A DNA stretch of 64,000 nt from assembly GCA_036759545.1 (NCBI GenBank), contig DAIOUL010000004.1, positions 6,437 to 70,436 of the forward strand. Reading direction: 5' to 3'. Position 1 is the first letter of the stretch. Every line of letters begins with the position of its first letter. Shown here one piece after another: positions 33,919-43,100 of the stretch. Source of the DNA: 66-474 sp036759545. GTDB taxonomy: Bacteria; Pseudomonadota; Gammaproteobacteria; Xanthomonadales; Rhodanobacteraceae. A program made the position numbers and the translations under genes. The notes beneath the pieces are model-generated. The model was given only the letters and a program-made list of their open reading frames with translations, searched no databases and was not told the DNA's origin.

Positions 33919-35298
33919 TCAATTGCCGCTGCTGGAACCGGAAGCCGGCATCTGCTGCTGGCTCTGGTCCATCGGTTGCTGCTGTTGCTGCTGATCGGCC
34001 GGTTGCTGCTGATCCGGCTGCTGGCCCTGCGCGTTCTGGCCCTGCACCACCAGTTCCACGCGGCGGTTGCGCTGACGGCCAGCCGCGGTCGAGTTGGTGT
34101 CGATCGGACGATCTTCGCCGAAGCCCTTCACCGCAGTGATGCGATCCGCGGAAATGCCGTGCGAAGTCAGGTACTCGTCCACGATGTTCGCACGACGCTC
34201 GGACAAGCCCTGGTTGTACTTCTCGGTGCCCACCGAATCGGTGTGGCCGTCGATCTCGATCTGCACCTGCGGATAACGGTTCAACGTATCCACGGCCTGG
34301 TCGAGGATGGCCATCGAATCGGCTTCCGGCGCCTTCAGGGTCGGACCGATGTTGTGCTCGCCCTTCTTCGGACGGTCGAACTTGAAGTTCACGCCGCGCA
34401 GGTCGATCACGACATTCTGCGGGCAACCATCCGGACCCAGGATCGCACCCGGAGGCGGATTCGGGCACTTCGGCGGCGGCGGAGGCGGCGGAGGCGGGGC
34501 CGGCGGCGGCGGCGGCGCAGCGTGACCCATCTTGATTACCAGGCCGACAGTGGCAAGCGCATCCGTCCAGGAAGTGTCGCCCCGGGTACGGCCATATTGC
34601 TTGTCACTCGGATCCGTCGTGAATCCGGCCAGACGCGAAGATGTGGTATCGCGATACCAGCGCCCGGCGATTTCACCACGCAAAGCAATGCGATCGGTGA
34701 CGTTGTACAGGACACCAAAGCCTAAGGTCGCCATCGGGCCCCAACCGCTGCCTTTGGTGGACAAGGTACAGGTGCTCAAAGCCCCCGTGATGTCGTTGCA
34801 GGGATAGATAACACCGGCTTCAGCCGCTTCGCTGGAAACCGCAGCATGCCGCACTGCACCGATTCCGCCCATCAAATACGGACGCCAAGGCGATGCCGGG
34901 TCCATGAAGTACCAGCGCGCCGCGAGATCGAGCTGGATGCTCTCCCACTGCTTGCTGGGACGGGGCGAACTGTCCTTGTAATCCGCGTTGTCGATCAGAC
35001 CTTCGAGGTCCACCGTGAGATGGGGATTCACCCAATAGCCGACGCCGATTCCGCCGGCCACGCTGGTCTGAACCTCACGATCGTTATCGGGAATGACTGC
35101 ACCGATCCGCGGCACGATATACCAGCTGCCATAGCCGGTATCCGTAGTCATGGTGGTATCGGTCGTGGTAGTGGTGGTCGTGGTTTGATCTGTAGCCGTC
35201 TGATCCTGCTGCATGGTGTCCTGGGCGTGCGCCACGGTCATGACGCCGGCACTTCCCAAGACCAGCGCGATCATCGCGCACAAGCCTTTACGTTTCAT
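33919..35298 (-). CDS. OmpA-family outer-membrane protein
   Basis: 459 residues from ATG 35296-35298, preceded by AAGGAG. Signal peptide (residues 1-25, ends AHA). A Thr-rich stretch precedes an eight-strand OmpA-like barrel (about 50-265: YIVPRIGAVIPD, VGYWVNPHLTVDLEG). A Pro-rich linker follows (about 270-290), then a C-terminal OmpA domain with the peptidoglycan-binding signature IEIDGHTDSVGTEKYNQGLSERRANIV. A Gln-rich tail (QQPDQQQPADQQQQ) ends the protein. It likely anchors the outer membrane to peptidoglycan. Stand-alone, terminator-bounded. Confidence 0.93.
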   Translation of the reverse strand: MKRKGLCAMIALVLGSAGVMTVAHAQDTMQQDQTATDQTTTTTTTTDTTMTTDTGYGSWYIVPRIGAVIPDNDREVQTSVAGGIGVGYWVNPHLTVDLEGLIDNADYKDSSPRPSKQWESIQLDLAARWYFMDPASPWRPYLMGGIGAVRHAAVSSEAAEAGVIYPCNDITGALSTCTLSTKGSGWGPMATLGFGVLYNVTDRIALRGEIAGRWYRDTTSSRLAGFTTDPSDKQYGRTRGDTSWTDALATVGLVIKMGHAAPPPPPAPPPPPPPPPKCPNPPPGAILGPDGCPQNVVIDLRGVNFKFDRPKKGEHNIGPTLKAPEADSMAILDQAVDTLNRYPQVQIEIDGHTDSVGTEKYNQGLSERRANIVDEYLTSHGISADRITAVKGFGEDRPIDTNSTAAGRQRNRRVELVVQGQNAQGQQPDQQQPADQQQQQQPMDQSQQQMPASGSSSGN

Positions 35299-35484
35299 CG
35301 GAGTCTCCTTTTGTTGTCCCTCTGCGCCCCCACCACCCCGGTGGAACGCACAAAACGCGTACACCTTGCTCGCAAACTGAGCGGACCGCCTGACGCGACC
35401 CGCTGATGCAGGCGCAGTTTAGCAAAAAACAAACAATTGATGCCAGTGGGCGCCAAGCCGTTCATCGGCAAGTCATGGCTGCCT

Positions 35485-36921
35485 TCAAACCGTGAAAAAG
35501 TCTAGGAATTCGGCTACAGGCGCGGCTTCCAGGTCATGGCCCTCCGCGCAGAGCTGAACGAGCCGCCGAGCCTGCTCTGCCGGCAGGTGAGCCGCCACCG
35601 CTCGCTCGAATTTGGCTTTCAGCACCGGAATACCTTCTCCACGCCGGCGGCGGTGTCCGATCGGATAATCGATACTCACGCGCTCGGTCGCCGTGCCGTC
35701 TTTGAAAAACACCTGTACGGCGTTGCCGATGTAGCGCTTGTCCGGATCGAAATAATCGCGGGTGAACTGGGGGTTCTCGCGCACGGTCATTTTCGCGCGC
35801 AATGCGTCGATACGCGGATCGGCGGCGATGGCATCGGTGTAATCCTCGGCCGTCAGCCTTCCGAAGATCAGCGGCACGGCCACCATGTACTGGATGCAGT
35901 GATCGCGGTCGGCATAGTTGGCCAGCGGGCCGGTCTTGTCGATGATGCGCGCACCGGCCTCCTGTGTTTCGATTTCGATGCGTTCGATTTGGTCCAGCCG
36001 CCCCTCCACTTCCGCGTGCAACTGCATCGCGCATTCCACCGCGGTCTGCGCGTGGAATTCGGCCGGATAAGAAATCTTGAAAAGGACATTCTCCATTACG
36101 TAGCTGCCGAACGGCCGCTCGAACTGGAATGGCTTGCCGTCGAAGGCGACGTCATAGAAGCCCCAGGTCTTCGCGCTGAGGGCGGATGGATACCCGGTTT
36201 CATTGTGCTGCACCGCGTTCAACGCGTGAATTACTGCACGCCTGCAGGCGTCACCCGCGGCCCAGCTCTTGCGTGGGCCAGTGTTGGGCGCGTGGCGGTA
36301 CGTCCGCAGCGCGCCGCCATCGATCCAGCTGTTCGATACCGCGTTCATCACCTGCTCGCGCGTGCCACCCAGCATCGCCGTGGCAACGGCGGTCGAAGCC
36401 AGCCGCACCAGGATCACGTGATCCAGCCCCACGCGGTTGAACGAATTCTTCAATGCGTAGCAACCCTGGATTTCATGCGCCTTGATCGCCCAACCCAGCA
36501 CATCGTGCACGCTGAATTTCCTGCCGCCGCTGCGCGAAGACCAATCCGCGATCGCCAGAATCGTGCCGAGATTGTCGGAAGGATGCCCCCATTCGGCCGC
36601 GAGCCAGGTGTCGTTGAAATCCAGCCACCGGATTTGCGTGCCGATGCAGAACGCCGCCTGCGCCGGATCGAGTTGCAATGAAGTGCCAGGCACGCGCGCG
36701 CCGTTTTCCAGCGTGGCGCCCGGTACGATCGGCGCGAGATGCTCGACGCATTGCGGAAACTTCATTGCCAGCATCGCGCAACCGAGCGAATCCATCAGCA
36801 TGTAACGCGCGGTTTCGTATGCTTCGGCGGAATCGATGCGGTAATTCAGCACGTAATCGGCGATGTCGACGAGCGGCTGGTCGGGCGACGGGCGTTGCGC
36901 GGAACGGATGTCGTGACTCAC
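35485..36921 (-). CDS. prpD: 2-methylcitrate dehydratase PrpD (MmgE/PrpD family)
   Basis: 478 residues from GTG 36919-36921, chosen because AAGGA lies 6 bases upstream; a TTG at 36936 is the alternative. Close to the E. coli PrpD length of 483. PrpD phrases: DSLGCAMLAMKFPQC, RWLDFNDTWLAAEWGHPSDN, SFNRVGLDHVILVRLASTAVATAML, GDACRRAVIHAL, FDPDKRYIGNAVQVFFKDG. Dehydrates 2-methylcitrate in propionyl-CoA catabolism. prpC (46.6 kb) and prpB (49.0 kb) lie on the same strand but about 10 kb away, separated by unrelated genes. No acnD/prpF is present. Confidence 0.92.
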   Translation of the reverse strand: MSHDIRSAQRPSPDQPLVDIADYVLNYRIDSAEAYETARYMLMDSLGCAMLAMKFPQCVEHLAPIVPGATLENGARVPGTSLQLDPAQAAFCIGTQIRWLDFNDTWLAAEWGHPSDNLGTILAIADWSSRSGGRKFSVHDVLGWAIKAHEIQGCYALKNSFNRVGLDHVILVRLASTAVATAMLGGTREQVMNAVSNSWIDGGALRTYRHAPNTGPRKSWAAGDACRRAVIHALNAVQHNETGYPSALSAKTWGFYDVAFDGKPFQFERPFGSYVMENVLFKISYPAEFHAQTAVECAMQLHAEVEGRLDQIERIEIETQEAGARIIDKTGPLANYADRDHCIQYMVAVPLIFGRLTAEDYTDAIAADPRIDALRAKMTVRENPQFTRDYFDPDKRYIGNAVQVFFKDGTATERVSIDYPIGHRRRRGEGIPVLKAKFERAVAAHLPAEQARRLVQLCAEGHDLEAAPVAEFLDFFTV

Positions 36922-37032
36922 GGAGAATCCTTGCAAGGCAAACCGCGAATTGTGCCAGAGGGCAAGGCAAGCCGAGCGGCCTATTGACCGTTATGCGTGG
37001 CGCACACAGAATCGCCCACGCTTCACATTTCC

Positions 37033-37137
37033 CGGAAGGGAGTAGCTCGGGGCCGCTTGCGGCCCTTGCGGCGATCGTCAACACGAGCGCACATGCGTTC
37101 CGGTCGCCGCGGCGGTGCGCCGCGGGCGAGACTTCCG
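37033..37137 (+). ncRNA. yybP-ykoY manganese riboswitch
   Basis: All conserved blocks of this Mn2+-sensing aptamer are present in order: GGGAGTAGC (37038-37046), a GGCC hairpin, ATCGTCAACACG (about 37074-37085), then GGGCGAGAC (37124-37132). The P1 stem CGGAAG (37033-37038) pairs with CTTCCG (37132-37137). It lies 68 bases upstream of a TerC-family gene, the classic target (Alx/YoaB/MntX-like). High Mn2+ is expected to raise expression. Confidence 0.92.
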
Positions 37138-37153
37138 CGAGCCGGCCCGCTTA

Positions 37154-37194
37154 ACGCGTGCGGGTGCGCGTTCGCGGAACACACTCGCACGCGT
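37154..37194 (+). promoter_or_regulatory. Putative riboswitch expression-platform hairpin
   Basis: ACGCGTGCG (37154-37162) pairs perfectly with CGCACGCGT (37186-37194), ending one base before the ribosome-binding site (CGGAG, 37195-37199) of the TerC gene. Absence of a T-run argues for translational rather than transcriptional control. Confidence 0.5.
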
Positions 37195-37205
37195 CGGAGC
37201 CGCGC

Positions 37206-37919
37206 ATGGACTTCCACTTCGCCCACCCGCTCGAATCGATTTCGGACCCCGCATTCTGGTCCGGTTTGGGTTCGATCGTCCTGATCGATCTGGTACTTGC
37301 CGGCGACAACGCGGTGGTGATCGCGCTGGCCGCACGCAATCTGCCGCGAGAACTGCAGTTCCGCGCGATATTCTGGGGCAGCTTCGGTGCGATCGCGGTG
37401 CGTGTGGCGATGACCGCCGGCGTGCTGTGGCTGCTGAAGATTCCCGGCCTGATGCTGGTCGGTGGACTGGCGCTGCTCCCGATCGCCTGGCGGCTGCTGC
37501 GGCACCATGAAGATTCCCGCAAGGTGCGCGCCGCATCAGGCCTGTGGAGCGCGATGCTCACCATCGTGATCGCCGATGCGTTGATGGGCCTGGACAACGT
37601 GTTGGCCATCGCCGGCGCCTCCAAAGGCCATCTCGGCCTGGTCGCGCTCGGGTTGCTGATCAGTGTGCCGCTGGTGGTGTGGGGATCGCAGCTGATACTG
37701 AAGCTGCTGACGCGCTGGCCGGCGATCGTTTACATCGGTGCCGGCGTCATCGCCTGGACCGCCGCGCGCATGGTCACCGAAGACGATCTGGTGGACAACT
37801 GGTTCGATGCGCACGATCCGGTTCGCTATCTGGTGGATGCCGTATTCGTCGCCGGCATTGTCGCGCTGGGCTGGTGGGCGCAGCGGCGCGACCGTTTGAA
37901 ACGCATCGAGAGCGACTGA
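37206..37919 (+). CDS. TerC-family membrane protein, probable manganese exporter
   Basis: 237 residues from ATG 37206, with GGAG at 37196. About seven transmembrane helices. The two family motifs are DLVLAGDNAVVIALAARN near residue 31 and ADALMGLDNVLAIAGASKGH near 122, each with the acidic residues proposed to bind metal. Regulation by the Mn riboswitch upstream points to Mn2+ export (as for Alx, MeeY/MeeF), not tellurite resistance. The fadH-like gene follows 68 bases later and may be cotranscribed. Confidence 0.92.
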   Translation: MDFHFAHPLESISDPAFWSGLGSIVLIDLVLAGDNAVVIALAARNLPRELQFRAIFWGSFGAIAVRVAMTAGVLWLLKIPGLMLVGGLALLPIAWRLLRHHEDSRKVRAASGLWSAMLTIVIADALMGLDNVLAIAGASKGHLGLVALGLLISVPLVVWGSQLILKLLTRWPAIVYIGAGVIAWTAARMVTEDDLVDNWFDAHDPVRYLVDAVFVAGIVALGWWAQRRDRLKRIESD

Positions 37920-37987
37920 GCGCGGCGCTTGCGGGCACGAGTGCACGCGGGCATTCTCGAACGCTCGTTTGAACTGCAACGCCGTCG

Positions 37988-40009
37988 ATGACGTCTTATC
38001 CGCACCTGTTCGCTCCGCTCGATCTGGGTTTCGTCACCCTGCCCAACCGTGTGCTGATGGGTTCGATGCACACCGGTCTGGAAGACCGCGCGCGCGATTA
38101 CGACAAACTCGCGGTCTACTTTGGCGAACGTGCGCGGGGTGGCGTGGGATTGATGGTGACTGGCGGCATCGCGCCAAGCATCGAGGGTTGGCTGAAACCG
38201 TTTTCGGGAACGATGTCGATGCCGTGGCACGTGGCGCGGCACCGCAAGATCACGCGCGCCGTGCACGCCGAAGGTGGGCGGATCTGCATGCAAATCCTGC
38301 ATGCCGGCCGCTATGCGGTGCATCCGTTCTCGGTCGCACCGTCGAGGGTCAAATCTCCGATCACGCCGTTCACCCCGCGTGCGCTGACCGCACGCGGCAT
38401 CGAACGCACGATCCAGGCCTTCGTGCACAGCGCGCAACTAGCGCGCGACGCCGGTTACGACGGCATCGAGATCATGGGTTCGGAAGGCTATCTGATCAAC
38501 GAATTCCTGCTCGCACGCACCAACAAGCGCGAAGACGGATTCGGCGGTCCGCTGGAAAACCGCATGCGTTTTCCGGCCGAGATCGTGCGGCGCACGCGCG
38601 AAGCCGTGGGACGCGACTTCATCATCATCTATCGGCTGTCGATGCTGGATCTGGTCGATCGCGGCCAGAGCTGGGATGAAATCGCCGCACTGGCGAAGGC
38701 AGTTGAAGCCGGCGGCGCCACACTGATCAACACCGGCATCGGCTGGCACGAGGCGCGAATCCCGACGATCGTCACTTCCGTGCCGCGCGCGGCATTTACC
38801 TGGGTGACGCGCCGCATGAAGACCGAAGTGCGCATCCCGCTGATCGCCACCAACCGCATCAACATGCCGGAAATAGCCGAAGCGCTGCTCGCGCGCGGCG
38901 ATGCCGACATGATCTCGATGGCGCGCCCGCTGCTGGCCGATCCGGAATGGGTGAACAAGGCACGCTCCGGCCGCAGCGATCGCATCAACGCCTGCATCGC
39001 CTGCAATCAGGCTTGCCTAGATCACGTATTCGAAAACAAACGCGCGAGTTGTCTGGTCAATCCACGCGCCTGCTTCGAGGCCGAATTGGTCATTGCCCCT
39101 GTGGCGCAGAAAAATCGATTTGCGGTTGTAGGCGCTGGCCCAGCAGGTCTTGCCGCCGCCTGCACGCTCGCGGAGCGCGGTCATGCGGTGACGCTGTATG
39201 AGCAAGCGGACGAAATCGGCGGGCAATTCAATCTGGCCAAACGGATTCCGGGCAAGGAAGAGTTCGCCGAGACGCTGCGCTATTTCTCAAACCGCCTACA
39301 CGACCTTGGTGTGGAGGTGCGCTTGAACACGAAAGCGGATGCCGCTTCGTTGCAGGCCCGGCCGTTCGACGCGGTAATCATTGCGACCGGTGTCACGCCG
39401 CGCGATCCGCGCATTCCGGGTCAGGATCACCGGAAGGTGCACGGCTACGCCGATGTGGTTTCCGGAAAGGTGGAAATCGGCCGTCGCGTCGCGATCGTGG
39501 GCGCGGGAGGCATCGGCTTCGACGTCGCGGAGTATCTGAGCCAACCACCGCCCTCGCCCACCACCGACATTGCTCGCTGGATGCGCGAATGGGGCGTCGA
39601 CATGTCGCTCGTGCAACGCGGCGGCCTGTCGAAACCGGAAATCGAACCTTCGCCGCGCGAGATGTGGCTGTTGCAACGCACACCCGGCAAACCCGGCAGG
39701 CGATTGAACAAGACCACCGGCTGGGTGCATCGCGCAGCGCTGAAGGCGAAAGGCGTGCAGATGATCGGTGGTGTGACTTACGAGCGTATCGACGACTCTG
39801 GCTTGCACATCCGTCTGGATGGCGAATCACGCGTGCTGGAAGTGGACAACGTGGTGATCTGCGCGGGCCAGGAATCCAATCGGACCCTTGCCGGCGAACT
39901 GATCGCGCTGGGTGTGCAGGTGCATGTGATTGGAGGCGCCGACGTCGCCGCGGAATTGGATGCAAAACGCGCCATAGCGCAGGCCACCCGTCTGGCTGCG
40001 GCGGTTTGA
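37988..40009 (+). CDS. fadH: NADPH-dependent 2,4-dienoyl-CoA reductase (FadH-like)
   Basis: 673 residues. The N-terminal old-yellow-enzyme TIM barrel (PHLFAPLDLGFVTLPNRVLMGSMHTGLED; YDGIEIMGSEGYLINEFLLARTN) binds FMN. A [4Fe-4S] cluster uses CIACNQACLDH and a Cys 11 residues on. The FAD domain has VVGAGPAGLAAACTLAERGHAVTLYE and the NADPH domain AIVGAGGIGFDVAEYL. Reduces 2,4-dienoyl-CoA in beta-oxidation of unsaturated fatty acids. Downstream of the TerC gene on the same strand. Confidence 0.94.
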   Translation: MTSYPHLFAPLDLGFVTLPNRVLMGSMHTGLEDRARDYDKLAVYFGERARGGVGLMVTGGIAPSIEGWLKPFSGTMSMPWHVARHRKITRAVHAEGGRICMQILHAGRYAVHPFSVAPSRVKSPITPFTPRALTARGIERTIQAFVHSAQLARDAGYDGIEIMGSEGYLINEFLLARTNKREDGFGGPLENRMRFPAEIVRRTREAVGRDFIIIYRLSMLDLVDRGQSWDEIAALAKAVEAGGATLINTGIGWHEARIPTIVTSVPRAAFTWVTRRMKTEVRIPLIATNRINMPEIAEALLARGDADMISMARPLLADPEWVNKARSGRSDRINACIACNQACLDHVFENKRASCLVNPRACFEAELVIAPVAQKNRFAVVGAGPAGLAAACTLAERGHAVTLYEQADEIGGQFNLAKRIPGKEEFAETLRYFSNRLHDLGVEVRLNTKADAASLQARPFDAVIIATGVTPRDPRIPGQDHRKVHGYADVVSGKVEIGRRVAIVGAGGIGFDVAEYLSQPPPSPTTDIARWMREWGVDMSLVQRGGLSKPEIEPSPREMWLLQRTPGKPGRRLNKTTGWVHRAALKAKGVQMIGGVTYERIDDSGLHIRLDGESRVLEVDNVVICAGQESNRTLAGELIALGVQVHVIGGADVAAELDAKRAIAQATRLAAAV

Positions 40010-40159
40010 TCTGCCCAAGGCTCGAGCGAACCTGGGTCGGATGAAACCGGCCGCTGCAATGAACGAAGCTTGAACAGGGGTTGCATCAACCATTCATATC
40101 TCCATTGCATACTGAACCGCTTTTCGAACAAGCCTTTGGCCGACTGAGGGTGTGGGGTC
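40010..40159. other. Intergenic region upstream of the sigma54 regulator
   Basis: 150 bases between the fadH stop and the regulator ATG. No terminator hairpin with T-run, no palindromic operator and no clear promoter were recognised. Confidence 0.4.
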
Positions 40160-41599
40160 ATGGCTTCAAGGATGGGGCATGTCCTACTGATCAACGCCGA
40201 CGATGACCTCGTCGCACTGGCGGACGCGGCTGCGAAAGTCTCCTATTGCCATCTCACCGTCGTTTCCGGGCTCGATTCGGCCAGCAAGCTGGTCGTCAAA
40301 AAACAATTCGATCTGATTCTGCTCGATCCCGGCGCGCCGGATGGCGCCAGCTTCCAACGCTTTTTCGATCTCGATCTGAGCGGACAGGGCCGGATCTTGC
40401 TGACCGGCGATATCGAGCCGGAAATCGGCAGGCAGGGAGGCGCTGCACGCCACTTCGAGCGTGTGCCGCAACCGGTGTCGTTCAATGGACTGCTGCGGCT
40501 GATGGATCAAGCGCTCCTGCGCACCCCGTCCAAGGAAATCCCCGCTGCGGGAGAGTTCAGCGGAATGATCGGCAGGACGCCACGGATGCAGGCGTTGTTC
40601 GGAAACATACGCCGGGTCGCCCTTCTGGATGTGGGCGTGCTGGTGCACGGGGAGAGCGGCACCGGCAAGGAACTGGTTGCGCGGGCGCTGCACACACTTA
40701 GCGGCAGAACCGGCAAATTCGTCGCGGTGAATTGCGGCGCAGTCGCACCGGAACTTCTCAGCAGCCAGATATTCGGCCACGAACGGGGATCCTTCACCGG
40801 CGCGACGCAATCGCACGCGGGCTATTTCGAACAGGCGGAAGGCGGCACGCTGTTCCTCGACGAAATCACCGAAATGCCGCCTTCACTCCAGGTTTTCCTG
40901 TTGCGTGTGATCGAAACGCACAGCCTGACGCGGCTCGGTGGCTCGCGCGAAATTCCGGTCGACGTACGGGTGATCGCCGCGTCAAATCGTGATCTCCAGC
41001 ACGTGGTCGAGGTGGGAGGATTGCGTCCGGATCTCTATTTCCGGCTGCTGGAATTTCCTCTTGCGGTGCCGCCGCTGCGCGAGCGCCGTGAGGACATCCC
41101 GCTGCTTGCGCAGCACTTCCTGAATCTTCTGAATGCCCGGTATGGCACCGGCAAGCGCATCAATGACGACGTCCTGAGCGAGCTCGGCCGGCGCACCTGG
41201 CCAGGCAACGTGCGGGAACTGCGTCATGTGGTGCAACGCATGTACATCCTTTCCGGCGACAACGCCGAAATCGATACACTGGAACCCGAACAACCGTTGA
41301 AGCGCCGAGCCTCGGATTTGCGGCAACGCGCCCACGCCGTGATCGCCAACCCGAAGGCCGTCGATGTAACGGTGGGCGGCGCCGATTCGATTCAGTTCAA
41401 GGTCGGCATGACGCTGGACGATATAGAGCGCGCAGTAGTGCTGAAAACACTGGCGCATTGCCACAACAACAAGCGAGAAGCCGCACGGACCTTGGGCGTC
41501 TCACTCAAGACCATTTACAACAAACTGCTGCGCTATCGCTCACGGAATCTGATCGACGAGGGCGTGCTGAACGACTCTCCAGAAGACCGTGCCGCCTGA
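40160..41599 (+). CDS. Sigma54-dependent transcriptional activator with receiver-like domain
   Basis: 479 residues. The N-terminal receiver-like domain has acidic residues NADDD (12-16) and a possible acceptor Asp56 (LLDPGAP), but the conserved Lys before the last helix is replaced (ERVPQPVS), so phosphorylation control may be lost. The AAA+ domain has GESGTGKELVARALH (Walker A), FGHERGSFTGATQSHAGYFEQAEGGTLFLDEI (sigma54-contact loop GSFTGA, Walker B) and RTWPGNVRELRHVV. A Fis-type helix-turn-helix ends it (NNKREAARTLGVSLKTIYNKL). It converges on the Fap-like operon, whose promoter is a sigma54 match, making that operon its likely target. Confidence 0.92.
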   Translation: MASRMGHVLLINADDDLVALADAAAKVSYCHLTVVSGLDSASKLVVKKQFDLILLDPGAPDGASFQRFFDLDLSGQGRILLTGDIEPEIGRQGGAARHFERVPQPVSFNGLLRLMDQALLRTPSKEIPAAGEFSGMIGRTPRMQALFGNIRRVALLDVGVLVHGESGTGKELVARALHTLSGRTGKFVAVNCGAVAPELLSSQIFGHERGSFTGATQSHAGYFEQAEGGTLFLDEITEMPPSLQVFLLRVIETHSLTRLGGSREIPVDVRVIAASNRDLQHVVEVGGLRPDLYFRLLEFPLAVPPLRERREDIPLLAQHFLNLLNARYGTGKRINDDVLSELGRRTWPGNVRELRHVVQRMYILSGDNAEIDTLEPEQPLKRRASDLRQRAHAVIANPKAVDVTVGGADSIQFKVGMTLDDIERAVVLKTLAHCHNNKREAARTLGVSLKTIYNKLLRYRSRNLIDEGVLNDSPEDRAA

Positions 41600-41624
41600 G
41601 AGACTCGTGGGGGGGGCGCCGGCT

Positions 41625-43052
41625 TCAAAGCGTGATCGGCACACGCACGGTCAGCATGACGTCGGGCGTATCGCGTGTTACGCCTGCACTGAGCGCCACG
41701 TTCAACGTGCGGTGATCGCTGAACCTGTAGGAGCCGCCGACTATCAGGCTGCCGAGCACGGTGCGCGTCGAACCGGGCAGGGTTTCGCCGTTGGCCTTGG
41801 TCGCACCCACGAAGCTTTGGTCGTAGCCGAAGCTGAGCGAAGCCTTGTCGTTCAATGCCAGCCCAACGCCGAGGCTGGCATCGTAGATATCGCCGGGGGA
41901 AACCTTGCCGAGCGGCTGCTTCACGCCGCCCACCAGGGTGAGGCTCACGTTGTCGCGCGGGAAGTTGTGCAGATAACTGAAATTTCCGAAGAATACGACG
42001 GGATCCGACGGATACAGCCAGGTCAGCCCGGGTTGCAACGAGTAGAAACCCGATCCCGTCGGCATTTCCAGCGGCAGTCCCGTACCGGTCGTGTTCTCGA
42101 CGCACCGCTGCACGCAATCGGTGGTGACCTCGAACGGATCGCGGCCCGTTCGGGACTTGAAACGCATCCAGCCGATGTAATACGGGCGATCCGCGCCGCC
42201 ATCGTTGAACTGGTACCGCAACGTGGCCTCGACATCGCCGATGCCCTTGCCATTGGTGGTGAAAACCTGGTCCGTCGCGCTGCCGGTAAAGATCTCGCGG
42301 CTGGTCGTGTCGGTATGCGCGTCGACGTACGGCACGCGCACTTCGGCTTCCATGCGGTTAGTGAGGCCGTAGCGCATCGTCAATTCCGCGATCTGCGTGG
42401 TGACCCTGACCTGACGCACGTCGATCAGGCCGATCACCAAGGCCGGAATGATGGTGTAGCCGATCAGCGCGACGCGATTGGTCGAGGAGTAGCCGAACTG
42501 ATAGGACGGCTCCAGCACGAATTTGCCGCGCGGCGTGAGCACGCCCGGCTGATCGAAAATCGGCGCGACGGCGGGCGGGCGGTTGTCGCTGGTCGGCGGC
42601 GCGGCACCGACAGGCTCCGGCGCGACATCAGCTGCAGTATAGGGCTCGGTGCCATCGGGCTCGGGCATCGGCTGCGCGCTTTCGCCTCTTTCCGGAGGCC
42701 CCGCGCCCGCGCGCTGTGCAGCCAATGCACCGGTATCGATGCTCTCGCGCAGCGACGCGTATTCCTTCTGCTCGTTTGCGAGGGCGTGCTGCAATTCGTC
42801 GATGCGGCGTTCCTGATGTTGCAGCAGCTTGCGTTGTGCAGCCATCTCGCGCCGCACCGCCCGCAATTCCTCGGACTGTTCGGCCAGCAGCTTTCTGACC
42901 GCTGCGGGAAGTTCGCGTTCGGGAATCGCTTGCGCGGTCGCGCGGCCGGTTTGCGCTGCGTGGACCGAGCCCGCACCCGCGATCAGCAGCAGTCCCGCGC
43001 AACCTGCAGCGCAAGGCCTGCACCATTTGGGTTCGCCCGTTTGCGTCCGCAT
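41625..43052 (-). CDS. FapF-like outer-membrane transporter (coiled coil plus beta-barrel)
   Basis: 475 residues from ATG 43050-43052. A signal sequence (to about AHA, residue 33) precedes a heptad-like coiled coil at 49-107 (VRKLLAEQSEELRAVRREMAAQRKLLQHQ...), a Pro/Ala-rich linker (112-150), and a beta-barrel from about 155 to the C-terminus (FDQPGVLTPRGKFVLEPSYQFGYSS; ends MLTVRVPITL). This architecture is that of Pseudomonas FapF, the trimeric secretion pore for Fap amyloid, in which the coiled coil gates the pore. Length also fits (FapF about 430). Last gene of the five-gene operon; the identification combines architecture and gene order and is an inference. Confidence 0.75.
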   Translation of the reverse strand: MRTQTGEPKWCRPCAAGCAGLLLIAGAGSVHAAQTGRATAQAIPERELPAAVRKLLAEQSEELRAVRREMAAQRKLLQHQERRIDELQHALANEQKEYASLRESIDTGALAAQRAGAGPPERGESAQPMPEPDGTEPYTAADVAPEPVGAAPPTSDNRPPAVAPIFDQPGVLTPRGKFVLEPSYQFGYSSTNRVALIGYTIIPALVIGLIDVRQVRVTTQIAELTMRYGLTNRMEAEVRVPYVDAHTDTTSREIFTGSATDQVFTTNGKGIGDVEATLRYQFNDGGADRPYYIGWMRFKSRTGRDPFEVTTDCVQRCVENTTGTGLPLEMPTGSGFYSLQPGLTWLYPSDPVVFFGNFSYLHNFPRDNVSLTLVGGVKQPLGKVSPGDIYDASLGVGLALNDKASLSFGYDQSFVGATKANGETLPGSTRTVLGSLIVGGSYRFSDHRTLNVALSAGVTRDTPDVMLTVRVPITL

Positions 43053-43100
43053 CGCATTCCCCTTTTGTGCTGCCGGCCGCTGCACGGCTTCAGCGGTGGA

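Noticed and set aside
37206..37919. Tellurite resistance function for the TerC-family gene
   Set aside because: No other ter genes are present and the Mn riboswitch directly upstream points to manganese homeostasis.
40160..41599. PrpR, the sigma54 regulator of propionate genes
   Set aside because: PrpR has an N-terminal PrpR_N sensor domain; this protein has a receiver-like domain, and a sigma54 promoter was found at the Fap-like operon instead.
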